Shown here piece after piece: positions 10,465-18,126 of a stretch of 64,000 nucleotides of DNA (positions are counted from its first letter, which is position 1; every line of letters begins with the position of its first letter). The stretch is from contig JAKVBT010000005.1 of NCBI GenBank assembly GCA_022446905.1, positions 405,027 through 469,026 on the forward strand, read 5' to 3'. Origin of the DNA: Phycisphaerales bacterium (lineage in GTDB: Bacteria; Planctomycetota; Phycisphaerae; Phycisphaerales; SM1A02). Position numbers and translations under genes: made by a program. Under the pieces are notes generated by a model that saw only the letters and a list, made by a program, of their open reading frames with translations, was not told the origin of the DNA and ran no database searches.

Positions 10465-10935
10465 ATGGCAGGCAGTTGTTTAGTGGTATCACGACGGATT
10501 GCCGCACCGCCACAGCGTGTGTGGGATGTTGTGTCCAATATTGCTGGGGCCGCCGACACGATCGAATCAGTAGCCTCAGTTGAGCTCTTAACTGGTCAGA
10601 CCATCGGTGTTGGCACTCGGTGGAACGAGACGCGGGTGGTCTTTGGCCGGCAGCACACCGAGACGCTTGAGGTCACAGCCTTCGATCCGCCAACCTGCTA
10701 CGTAGTGGAAGGGGATTCCTGCGGGGCGCATTTCACCTCGACCATTCGCTGCGCGCCAGAGGACGACGGGGCCACGATGCTCACGATGACCATGGCGAGC
10801 GAACCACGAACAATGATGGCGAAACTTCTGAATCCCTTAGCGAGACTGGCGACTCGATCCATGCGCAAGATGCTTGATCAGGACCTTGATGACATCGCTC
10901 GAGCCAGCAGTGGCGGAACTGATTCCACGGATTGA
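10465..10935 (+). CDS. SRPBCC-fold (polyketide cyclase/START-like) protein
   Basis: 156-residue predicted helix-grip protein that would hold a small hydrophobic ligand in a cavity. Typical features are the N-terminal strand and helix SRRIAAPPQRVWDVVSNIAG, the GVGTRWNETRVVFGR segment, and the C-terminal amphipathic helix NPLARLATRSMRKMLDQDL. No catalytic residues can be assigned. ATG 10465 is preferred because TACATT sits 6 bp upstream (leaderless pattern); upstream in-frame starts as far as 10363 would add non-family sequence. Stop overlaps the spacer to the HAD gene, suggesting an operon of four genes. Confidence 0.8.
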   Translation: MAGSCLVVSRRIAAPPQRVWDVVSNIAGAADTIESVASVELLTGQTIGVGTRWNETRVVFGRQHTETLEVTAFDPPTCYVVEGDSCGAHFTSTIRCAPEDDGATMLTMTMASEPRTMMAKLLNPLARLATRSMRKMLDQDLDDIARASSGGTDSTD

Positions 10936-10937
10936 CC

Positions 10938-11612
10938 ATGCCTGCGGTGATCTTCGATCTTGATGGGACCTTGCTTGATAGTTATGACGCGCACTTTGAA
11001 GCGTGGTCAGCTTTGGCTGCCGAACTCGGTGTTGCCCTTACGGAGTCGCAGTTTCAATCACAGTTCGGCCGCAAGAATGAGCCTATTCTCGAAGAACTGC
11101 ACGAATGGGCTGGCAAGGATGTTCCAGGTGATGCTCAGCTGGCCGAGTTGGCTGACCGCAAGGAGGCGCACTATCGAGCGCTGATTGGCCAGGTGCTACC
11201 ACTCATGCCTGGGGCGGCGCAACTCATTGAGCAATTGCAGGCACGTGGATGGGTAGTCGCGATTGGGTCATCAACTCCGCGCGTGAATCTTGAGTTTGCT
11301 CAGGCGGCTATGGCGCAACATGGCGTCAAATTTGATGCGGCCGCATGCGGCTGTGATGTCAAGCGGAGCAAGCCAAACCCAGACGTCTTCCTACTGGCCG
11401 CCGAGCGACTGCAGGTGCCGCCTCAGGAATGTGTTGTTGTGGAAGATGCGCCAGCGGGTATTGAGGCGGCGCATCGGGCGGGGATGGCCTCGGTCGGACT
11501 TGCTTCGAAGGGCCGCACGCGCAGCGAGTTGGCATCTGCCATGTGTGTCGTTGATGCGATGGCCGAATTGAATGTAGATCTGCTCGATGGCTTGGCGAGG
11601 GCCCGAGCATGA
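10938..11612 (+). CDS. HAD-superfamily hydrolase, beta-phosphoglucomutase-like
   Basis: Predicted Mg2+-dependent phosphatase or phosphomutase acting on a small phosphorylated metabolite. Motif I FDLDGTLLDSY carries the nucleophilic and acid/base aspartates, motif II is IGSSTPR, motif III lysine is in DVKRSKPNPDVFLLAA and motif IV is VVVEDAPAGIEAAHRAGM. The cap domain between motifs I and II is helical, as in subfamily IA. 224 residues from ATG 10938; a TTG at 10932 overlaps the previous stop. The substrate cannot be read from sequence. ATGA overlap with the next gene indicates translational coupling. Confidence 0.9.
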   Translation: MPAVIFDLDGTLLDSYDAHFEAWSALAAELGVALTESQFQSQFGRKNEPILEELHEWAGKDVPGDAQLAELADRKEAHYRALIGQVLPLMPGAAQLIEQLQARGWVVAIGSSTPRVNLEFAQAAMAQHGVKFDAAACGCDVKRSKPNPDVFLLAAERLQVPPQECVVVEDAPAGIEAAHRAGMASVGLASKGRTRSELASAMCVVDAMAELNVDLLDGLARARA

Positions 11613-12025
11613 ATGATCTTGACCTTGCCACCACTTGGTTCCTTTCGGCTCGAGCGATGGCTTGTGGTGGCGATGAGCCATCGGCTTCGGAGGAGGCTGC
11701 AGCGGGTTTGTTTGCGCGGGCGATTCTCGGGCTGGATGAGGATGCCTGTATTGAGGCCAAGTCCTCAGAGCACATGCATGCGATGACTTTGATCGACTGC
11801 ATGTCGCTGGCAGGGTCATTGCCGCGTGGGACAGCAGATCAGGTGATGACCGGGGTGATGATGATTGCCTATGCGGCTGCGAGCATGCAGCCCTTGCAGG
11901 TTCGCTGGGCTTCAATGCTGGCCTCGGCAATGGACATGACTGAAGAGCGATTTCAGCGGTGCTGTGTCAATGCCCGTGTAGTTGCCTCGATGCTTCCTCA
12001 TGAAGAGGAGCTCGACGGTGCCTGA
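11609..12025 (+). CDS. Uncharacterised small helical protein
   Basis: I do not recognise this 138-residue protein with confidence. It looks largely alpha-helical and soluble, rich in Ala, Met and acidic residues, with Cys at several positions. The C-terminal half (residues about 80-130) is faintly reminiscent of TerB-like helical domains, a weak guess. The ATG overlaps the HAD stop by 4 bp and its end overlaps the next gene, so it is translated as part of the 10.5-12.8 kb operon. Confidence 0.7.
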   Translation: MNDLDLATTWFLSARAMACGGDEPSASEEAAAGLFARAILGLDEDACIEAKSSEHMHAMTLIDCMSLAGSLPRGTADQVMTGVMMIAYAAASMQPLQVRWASMLASAMDMTEERFQRCCVNARVVASMLPHEEELDGA

Positions 12026-12839
12026 GTCCAACTTTGACTTTTTGGAGAAGTACGACAATCGCGTTGCGCATTTGGCAGCACAGGCCGAAGCCTATGTGCA
12101 TTCCGATCCGGACTCTTCGTTGTTCAAGTTGCGCTTGATGGTTGAGGTCATGGCTCGGACCTTGGTTGAACTCAATGCCTCCCACTTGGTCGACGCAGAT
12201 CTGAGCACGATGCTTCGTTCATTGCAATCAAGTGGGCTGCTTACACGGCGTGAGGCGGATGACATGCACAGCATTCGCCGCGATGGCAATGCGGCGGTGC
12301 ATGGCCATGAGAGTTCGACCCCGACAGCGCTGCGGCGTTTGCGTGATGCCTGGCGTTTATCACGCTGGTATGCGCGCACGGTCAAGCGGGGCGCCAAAGT
12401 CGATCCGCCTCCATTTTCGCCACCACCACCACCGCGGGAATCACGTGCCCAGCAGGAGGCGCGGCGCAAGGCGGAAGCACTTGAAGAGGCAGCGGAGCAG
12501 CGGCGTTCCCGCACGCGCGCGGCCTTGCTCCTCTTTGGAGATCATGATGATGTCGGGGCCATGCGCTGGCGCTTACGGGGCGAACTGCGGGCCTTAGAAG
12601 GGGTGGCGGTCGCTGCCGGTGAACCAGTCGTGGATGCAGACTTTGTCGCGCTGGTAATGGCCATGGATCTGGAGCAGATTCTGGAACACCCCTCCTGGGG
12701 TCATAGCAGTGGCGAGGCCAAGACCAAGGTTGAATCGCAGTTCCAAGCGTTCAAGGTGGCTCATGAGGCTGCTGAGCAGGAGTATCTTCAGACCCGATCT
12801 GAGATTGTCCGTGAAGCCCGTACGCAGGGTGATGGCTGA
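12018..12839 (+). CDS. DUF4145-like protein with proline linker and charged helical tail
   Basis: 273 residues. The first 130 (SNFDFLEKYDNRVAHLAAQA..., HSDPDSSLFKLRLMVEVMAR, IRRDGNAAVHGHESST) resemble the DUF4145-type domain found at the N-terminus of type I restriction HsdR and related helicases. Here it stands alone without methylase, helicase or nuclease. A proline stretch (PPPFSPPPPPR) at about 140-150 joins it to an Arg/Glu-rich, probably coiled-coil C-terminal half. GTG 12018 is chosen because AGAGGAG lies 7 bp upstream; it overlaps the preceding stop by 8 bp. ATG 11982 and ATG 12000 are alternatives. Function unknown. Confidence 0.75.
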   Translation: MPESNFDFLEKYDNRVAHLAAQAEAYVHSDPDSSLFKLRLMVEVMARTLVELNASHLVDADLSTMLRSLQSSGLLTRREADDMHSIRRDGNAAVHGHESSTPTALRRLRDAWRLSRWYARTVKRGAKVDPPPFSPPPPPRESRAQQEARRKAEALEEAAEQRRSRTRAALLLFGDHDDVGAMRWRLRGELRALEGVAVAAGEPVVDADFVALVMAMDLEQILEHPSWGHSSGEAKTKVESQFQAFKVAHEAAEQEYLQTRSEIVREARTQGDG

Positions 12840-13056
12840 GTTCTTGGGGGTGTGCGAGACTCAGAACAAGTGCTTCAGGGGCCAATAAGGCCAATTTCTG
12901 CCACATGATCGATGTAACCCGACGCTGCGTATCGTTGGATGCTGGATGTGCACTTGCAAGAGGTCAGGATTGGAATCACACTGATGGCGATCAACTGCCT
13001 TGAGGCGTTGATATATCCGTCCAGAAGTCAATGATGAGATGTGAGGGCTCAAATAC

Positions 13057-14514
13057 ATGAGTGTGTCAGCGGCTTTATTGCTTGGCGTGTTGCTTGGGGG
13101 TGTCGAAGCAGGGTCGACGCAGTGGGTGGAGCTCGAGCGGGTGGAGCCAGCCTCTGACAGTCAGGGGGGTAACTTTGGAGCTTCACTGGATGCTGACGGG
13201 ACGGCCTTAGCCATTGGTTCTCCGACCAATGGCAATGGAACTGCAACAGTCATTTTGTTGAGCCAGTCCGAGCAGGCTATTGAGCAGACCTACGAACTAT
13301 CGCCTTCAGACGGAGATCCAGGGGACCTCTTTGGTGCTGCTGTAGCGATTGGCGGCTTGCCAGAAGGTGGGGGGCTTGTGTTTGTTGGGGGATTTGCGTG
13401 GGATGTCCATGTGGAGGAAGGCTTGGACCTCCTAAATGTGGGGGCTGTCTATATGTATTCTGAGCCCGAGGGCGATGGCCCGTTGATCGAGACCATCATC
13501 ACACTTGATGATCCAGAGGCTGGGCAGTGGTTTGGGTATTCGCTCAGTTTCGATGATCTGACGCTGGCAGTTGGGGCTCCTCGGACCGGAACAGCGGAGA
13601 CAGTCAATGACAAAGGCGTGGCGTACGTCTACGAAATAGGCGTGACTGGCGAAGTTGGGACCCCAGTGATGATCGAGTCGCCAACTCCAGCGGAGTTCGG
13701 CGTGTTTGGTGAATCGATTGCCATTGATGGAGACCGTTTGGCGGTCGCTGAGTTGTACAGTTCAGCCGGTGCCACCTACGGTGGGGCGGTCCATCTCTAT
13801 GAGCGCACCGCGCCTGGGACTTGGGTGCATGTGCAGACGGTGGTATCAGATGACCCCGCGACTCAAAACTTCTTTGGAAACAAGGTCGATCTCAGCGGCG
13901 ACACGTTGGTGGTGGGCGAGTTTGGATATGACAGTAATCCTGATGATCCTGACAACCCTGTGGCCAACGATGGATTGGTCCATGTCTTTGATCTCATCGA
14001 GGGATCGTGGACCCATACGCAACGGATCGAATGTCCGTTTGCAGCCTCGGATTCATTGTGGGGCTCAGCCTTGGATCTCGAAGAGTCCTATCTGATTGTT
14101 GGAAGTCGGAACTGGACTGGGAATGCTTTCAAGACTGGTTTTGTGGCAGCGCTGAGTCGAGTTGATGGCCTTTTTCAATTTGAGCGGCTGTTCACACGTC
14201 ACGATGCAACAGATTTCAGTCAAACAGGGTGGGCTGTTGTCGCGATGCCAGAGATTGAGGTCATTGCGGTGGGGTGCATAGAGCAAGATCAAGATGATGG
14301 CGGCAAGGTGCTGTTCTTCGGGCCAAGCTGTAATGGTGATGCTGTCGGGGATCGGAAGGTCGGCCTGGCCGACCTTCTGGAGTTGTTGTCCCGCTGGGCA
14401 GATGAAGGCATTTATGCAGCGGATATGAACCAAGACTATGTCATTGGTGTGATCGACCTGCTGTTGTTGTTTGAGGACTGGAACTGCGAGTGGGAAGACG
14501 AGTCCGGCCCCTGA
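13057..14514 (+). CDS. Secreted FG-GAP/beta-propeller protein with C-terminal dockerin-like repeats
   Basis: 485 residues. A signal peptide (hydrophobic residues about 4-18) is followed by about 390 residues of propeller-like repeats with the FG-GAP pattern (NFGASLDADGTALAIGSP, WFGYSLSFDDLTLAVGAP, FGESIAIDGDRLAVAE, FGNKVDLSGDTLVVGE). The C-terminus has two dockerin-like calcium loops, CNGDAVGDRKVGLADLLELL and ADMNQDYVIGVIDLLLLF. Such endings are frequent on exported planctomycete proteins, without cellulosomes. Role unknown; probably extracellular binding. GAGGG about 10 bp before the ATG serves as a ribosome site. The 217 bp upstream hold no gene I can see. Confidence 0.85.
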   Translation: MSVSAALLLGVLLGGVEAGSTQWVELERVEPASDSQGGNFGASLDADGTALAIGSPTNGNGTATVILLSQSEQAIEQTYELSPSDGDPGDLFGAAVAIGGLPEGGGLVFVGGFAWDVHVEEGLDLLNVGAVYMYSEPEGDGPLIETIITLDDPEAGQWFGYSLSFDDLTLAVGAPRTGTAETVNDKGVAYVYEIGVTGEVGTPVMIESPTPAEFGVFGESIAIDGDRLAVAELYSSAGATYGGAVHLYERTAPGTWVHVQTVVSDDPATQNFFGNKVDLSGDTLVVGEFGYDSNPDDPDNPVANDGLVHVFDLIEGSWTHTQRIECPFAASDSLWGSALDLEESYLIVGSRNWTGNAFKTGFVAALSRVDGLFQFERLFTRHDATDFSQTGWAVVAMPEIEVIAVGCIEQDQDDGGKVLFFGPSCNGDAVGDRKVGLADLLELLSRWADEGIYAADMNQDYVIGVIDLLLLFEDWNCEWEDESGP

Positions 14515-14522
14515 TCAATCAA

Positions 14523-14596
14523 CACACGCGGCAGGACTCGAACCTGCAACCCTCGGCTTCGAAGGCCGATGCTCTATCCAATTGAGCTACGCGTGC
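14523..14596 (-). tRNA. tRNA-Arg (anticodon TCG)
   Basis: The minus strand folds into a full cloverleaf. The acceptor stem is GCACGCG (5') with CGCGTGT (3'), including a G1-U72 wobble. The D arm is GCTC/GAGC and the anticodon stem is TCGGC/GCCGA around loop CTTCGAA. The T arm is GCAGG-TTCGAGT-CCTGC, with discriminator G. The anticodon is TCG, so it reads CGN arginine codons. CCA is not encoded. It lies 8 bp beyond the propeller-protein stop, on the opposite strand. Confidence 0.95.
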
Positions 14597-14699
14597 GAGG
14601 AATCAGCAGTGTATCGCACCTGTGCTGATGCCCGCTCGTCTCTGTGGCCAGTGCGGTACCCTTCCTCGCATTCCAGCATCAGTGATGAGGAGATGTGCT

Positions 14700-15479
14700 A
14701 TGGGATGCCTTGAGGGCAAAACGGGACTCGTGACGGGAGTGGCGAACGATCGGTCGTATGCGTGGTTCATTGCCCAGTCCATCATTCGCGAGGGTGGGAC
14801 GTGCTTGTTCACGCATTTGCCCGGGGAGAAAATGGAACGCCGAGTGCGCAAGGCGGTCGATGCGCTTGGGGTCGAGGAGCCGTGGCTTCGGCCAATGGAT
14901 GCATCTTGTGACGATTCCCTCGACGCCGCCTTTGATGAGATTGCCTCCGGCCCTGGAAAGATCGACTTTCTCGTGCACTCCATTGCCTTTGCAGACCGTG
15001 ACTGGCTGCGGGAAGGCAAGTTCACGGCAACACCGCGGGAAGTCTTCACCCAAGCCATGGATATTTCGGCTTGGACCTATGCCGCGATGGCCAATCGCGC
15101 CGCGCCACTGATGACTGATGGTGGCGGCATGGTGTCGATGTCCTACTACGGTGCTGAGAAGGCAGTGCCGGGGTACAACGTCATGGGGGTCGCTAAGGCG
15201 GCGCTGGAAGCCACGACCCGCTATCTCGCGATGGAACTTGGGCAGCAGAACATCCGCGTCAACAGCATTTCAGGTGGTCCGATTCGAACCATGTCATCGA
15301 TGGCGGTTGGTGGTTTTTCGCAGATTCTTGATTGGGTCGAACAGAAGGCGCCGCTTCGTCGCAATGTGACCGGGGAGGATGTTGGCGACTCCGCAGCGTG
15401 GCTGCTTTCCCCGCATGCCTCGGGCGTAACTGGGCAGACGATCTACGTCGATTGTGGCTACTCGTCGATGGGCCTCTAG
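14700..15479 (+). CDS. fabI: Enoyl-[acyl-carrier-protein] reductase (NADH)
   Basis: Last reduction step of fatty-acid elongation, acting on enoyl-ACP. The 259 residues are a short-chain dehydrogenase fold of FabI type: N-terminal GKTGLVTGVANDRSYAWFIA, LVHSIAFADR, and the catalytic tyrosine and lysine spaced Y-x6-K in YNVMGVAK, preceded by MSYYGAEK; ISGGPIRTMSS and DCGYSSMG near the end. GAGGAG lies about 8 bp before ATG 14700, deciding the start. Its stop overlaps the convergent GTPase gene by 4 bp. Confidence 0.96.
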   Translation: MGCLEGKTGLVTGVANDRSYAWFIAQSIIREGGTCLFTHLPGEKMERRVRKAVDALGVEEPWLRPMDASCDDSLDAAFDEIASGPGKIDFLVHSIAFADRDWLREGKFTATPREVFTQAMDISAWTYAAMANRAAPLMTDGGGMVSMSYYGAEKAVPGYNVMGVAKAALEATTRYLAMELGQQNIRVNSISGGPIRTMSSMAVGGFSQILDWVEQKAPLRRNVTGEDVGDSAAWLLSPHASGVTGQTIYVDCGYSSMGL

Positions 15480-16411
15480 CCTGCGTTTACTTTCCAAGGT
15501 CGAGTTGATGTGCGATCCGCTTCGGGAACCAGGGCATCGCGAATCAGTTGCACCACCTCTTCAAGTCCGTCTCCGATAGCGGCGGCGCACTGGCCGTCAG
15601 CATCGGATCGCTGTCCAAGATCAGAGCGCATTGCCAGTCGCAAGTCTGCCGTGCGTGGCAGTTCTGGCCATTGGGTTGTGGCATCGGCGGCCGCGATCAG
15701 GAAGTCGGCGCGGGCCAGTGGGTCTTGAGCCACTTGGATGGCCGCTTCTTCAATCAAGTCATCGCTTTCCCGAAGGCCTGGTGTGTCGACCCAATGCACG
15801 ATGAGTCCTTCAAGATCAATCGCCGCGCCAACATGGTCACGTGTGGTGCCAGGAGCATCATCGACCAGTGCGCGGGTGCGCCCAGCAAGGGCATTGAGCA
15901 GCGTGCTCTTTCCGATATTGGGAGGTCCGGCCAGCACCACCAGCGGCGGATGCAGTAGGCGGTCGAGTCTGGCACAGCGGGCGTCATCCGCAGGTGTCCA
16001 TGTGCCGTCCCAGTCTTGCCACCGCGATGGTTGTGCAAGCAGCAACTCAAGCGCGAGAGACGTGCGGGCAAGTGGAAGGGCCGCCAGCATGTTGTGTTCA
16101 TGCTCTTGCGCCGATGGCCACGTGGCGTGGCTGCTGGCAGAGTCAAGTGATACGCCATGGTCAGCCAGCCAGTGCAGGACCCGACGTACGACGTGTCGGC
16201 CACCGTGAGGCATGATGTGCAGCGTGTGCTCATCGATGCGGGCGAGCAGGACATCATCCAGATCTGGAATGGTGTGCAGTTGCAGGCCGCCCACATCAGG
16301 CAGGGGGCACTGCGCCTGTTGCATCGCGGTGTGCACTGCGCCGCACACTTCGATGATGGCCACCGCCCCAGGGGCATTGGCCGTCAAGCACATCGCCGTT
16401 GATGTGGTCAC
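15476..16411 (-). CDS. Degenerate MnmE/TrmE-like GTPase
   Basis: 311 residues resembling the tRNA-modification GTPase MnmE but reduced. The N-terminal part retains TrmE-like pieces (GAVAIIEVCG, MPHGGRHVVRRVLHWL). The G domain has G1 GPPNIGKS (162-169), G2 PGTTRD (187-192) and G3 DTPG (209-212). The G4 box, normally NKxD, reads MRSD (261-264), and the C-terminal C-x-GK catalytic motif of MnmE is absent. It is therefore probably not the genuine MnmE; the role may be regulatory or in RNA/ribosome biology. The GTG start overlaps the coaX stop by 4 bp (GTGA), implying co-translation. Confidence 0.8.
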   Translation of the reverse strand: MTTSTAMCLTANAPGAVAIIEVCGAVHTAMQQAQCPLPDVGGLQLHTIPDLDDVLLARIDEHTLHIMPHGGRHVVRRVLHWLADHGVSLDSASSHATWPSAQEHEHNMLAALPLARTSLALELLLAQPSRWQDWDGTWTPADDARCARLDRLLHPPLVVLAGPPNIGKSTLLNALAGRTRALVDDAPGTTRDHVGAAIDLEGLIVHWVDTPGLRESDDLIEEAAIQVAQDPLARADFLIAAADATTQWPELPRTADLRLAMRSDLGQRSDADGQCAAAIGDGLEEVVQLIRDALVPEADRTSTRPWKVNAG

Positions 16412-17202
16412 GTTGTCTCGTCTTCACCCGACGCGGTCGTGAGTGCTTCCTGGGCAGCAACTGCGATGCCCAGCAGTGTCAGGTCAGGCACGATGCGATC
16501 GACCAGTTCATCGGCACCAAAGATGGCCTCGGCGTCGCCGCCGGTTGCGATGATGGTTGGGTAGGCCTCGTAATACGAGGCGTACTTCTCAGCCAGTCGG
16601 CGGACGAGGCCTTGTACGCCGTGATAGACACCTTGCAACATGGCTTGCGCCGTGTCGCGGCCAAAGGGGTCGTCATCAGGTCGATCAAAGGTGAGCTCTG
16701 GCAGTGCTTCAGTGTGCTCGTGCAGCGATTGAAGTTGCATGCTGGCACCAGGTGCGATCGCGCCGCCATGAAACACACCAGTGCCATCGATGAAGTCGAC
16801 TGTGACAGCTGTGCCAGCATCGACCACGATGCATGCCTGTTGTAGTACAGCCCATGCAGCCGTGGCATTGAGGAGTCGATCTTGTCCGGTCAGGGCTTCG
16901 GGTGACAGATCGCAACTGACTGGAATCGGCAGGTCGCGGCCGACCCGGTAGGGACGGCTCCCAAGTTGGTCAGTCAGGGCGGACTCCAGTTGGTCGGCAA
17001 AAACATCATTGACTGATGCGATGACAATCGGTGCGGTCTGATCGCCGGAGATGGATGCTTGGGCTGTCAGCACCAACTGGGTGACATGGGCCAGATCGCC
17101 ATTGGTGGCGGTCTTGGCCTCGTGAATGGCCCGCTGCCGGGCCACACCCACGCAGGTTCGAGTATTGCCAATATCGATCACGACCAATTGCATTTCGTCC
17201 AT
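16408..17202 (-). CDS. coaX: Type III pantothenate kinase
   Basis: First step of coenzyme A synthesis: ATP-dependent phosphorylation of pantothenate. ASKHA-fold landmarks are seen: DIGNTRTCVG (phosphate-1), the LTGQDRLLNATAAW segment, VDAGTAVTVDFIDG (phosphate-2), GGAIAPG and IIATGGDAEAIF. ATG 17202 gives 264 residues. It has no Shine-Dalgarno but a TACAAT box (17214-17209) ends 6 bp before it. The longer frame to 17382 overlaps folD and is not supported. CoaB lies separately at 42 kb. Confidence 0.94.
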   Translation of the reverse strand: MDEMQLVVIDIGNTRTCVGVARQRAIHEAKTATNGDLAHVTQLVLTAQASISGDQTAPIVIASVNDVFADQLESALTDQLGSRPYRVGRDLPIPVSCDLSPEALTGQDRLLNATAAWAVLQQACIVVDAGTAVTVDFIDGTGVFHGGAIAPGASMQLQSLHEHTEALPELTFDRPDDDPFGRDTAQAMLQGVYHGVQGLVRRLAEKYASYYEAYPTIIATGGDAEAIFGADELVDRIVPDLTLLGIAVAAQEALTTASGEDETT

Positions 17203-17208
17203 GCGGTC

Positions 17209-17214
17209 ATTGTA
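17209..17214 (-). promoter_or_regulatory. Candidate -10 element of coaX (leaderless)
   Basis: On the minus strand TACAAT (5 of 6 consensus matches) ends 6 bp before the coaX ATG, so transcription would begin at the start codon. Only 37 bp separate the divergent coaX and folD starts. No clear -35 box. Confidence 0.35.
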
Positions 17215-17239
17215 CGCCCGACCGGCGGTATCCTCCTGA

Positions 17240-18115
17240 ATGATGGCCACCACCCCAATTGCACAGATCATCGATGGTCGGACGCTCGCAGGACAGGTGC
17301 GGGGCGATCTGGAACGTGAGGTCGCAGACCTGCGGGACGCTGGCTTTGCGGTGCGGCTCGATGCGGTGATTGTTGGGGACAATCAGGCTGGCAGGGTCTA
17401 CGCTGGCAATCAGGCAGCCATGTGTGCAGCGATTGGGATCGATTACCACCTGCATGAGCTGCCTGGAGAATCAAGTGAAGCCGACATCACTGGTCTGCTG
17501 GATGATCTCAATGCAGATGAGGCGGTCACTGCCATCATGCTTCATCTTCCATTGCCCGAGGGCATGGACACGGCACGCATTCAGGCTCGGATCGATGCGG
17601 GCAAGGACATCGAGGGTGTGAATCCGGCCAATATTGGCGGGGTGATCTATGGCCGCCGCACACTGGTGCCGTGTACGGCGCTGGCGGTGATGCGACTGAT
17701 CGAATCCACGGGCATCAAACTGGCGGGCGCTGAGGTGGTCTGCGTTGGGGCCAGCACCATCGTGGGTCGGCCAGTAGCTGTATTGCTGATGGAAGCAGAG
17801 GCCACAGTCATGAGCACCAATATTCATACGGCGGATTTGGCAGCCCACACCAAGCGTGCCGATGTGGTGATCGCTGCTGCGGGTGTTCCTGGGTTGGTGA
17901 CCGGTGATATGGTCAAGCCCGGAGCGGTCGTGATTGATGTTGGCATCAATCGAATTGCAGATGAACAGACCGGGCAGTCCAAAACGGTCGGTGATGTCGA
18001 TTTCGACAGTGTGTCCACCGTCGCAGCGCACCTCAGCCCAGTGCCTGGTGGGGTTGGTCCAATGACAGTGGCGATGCTTCTGCGCAACACGGTAGCTGCC
18101 GCAGACGGTCGCTGA
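17240..18115 (+). CDS. folD: FolD-like methylenetetrahydrofolate dehydrogenase lacking the catalytic lysine
   Basis: FolD normally oxidises 5,10-methylene-THF and hydrolyses the methenyl form. The 291-residue protein aligns end to end: IIDGRTLAGQVR, MLHLPLPEGMD, GASTIVGRPVAVLLM, VIDVGINR and PVPGGVGPMTVAMLL. The usual catalytic segment Y-x3-K reads Y54-A-G-N-Q58, so the cyclohydrolase lysine is glutamine. KDVDG reads KDIEG, and PCTP reads PCTA. The dehydrogenase may remain active with a separate cyclohydrolase elsewhere. ATG 17240 or 17243; TATCCT lies 5 bp upstream. Divergent from coaX. Confidence 0.9.
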   Translation: MMATTPIAQIIDGRTLAGQVRGDLEREVADLRDAGFAVRLDAVIVGDNQAGRVYAGNQAAMCAAIGIDYHLHELPGESSEADITGLLDDLNADEAVTAIMLHLPLPEGMDTARIQARIDAGKDIEGVNPANIGGVIYGRRTLVPCTALAVMRLIESTGIKLAGAEVVCVGASTIVGRPVAVLLMEAEATVMSTNIHTADLAAHTKRADVVIAAAGVPGLVTGDMVKPGAVVIDVGINRIADEQTGQSKTVGDVDFDSVSTVAAHLSPVPGGVGPMTVAMLLRNTVAAADGR

Positions 18116-18126
18116 GCCCTAGCCAA

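Noticed and set aside
12018..12839. Type I restriction subunit HsdR or a restriction-modification system
   Set aside because: Only the DUF4145-like N-terminal domain is present; no helicase, nuclease, methylase or specificity gene adjoins.
15754..16377. 207-codon minus-strand frame inside the MnmE-like gene
   Set aside because: Alternate phase of a gene with clear GTPase motifs; product without conserved features.
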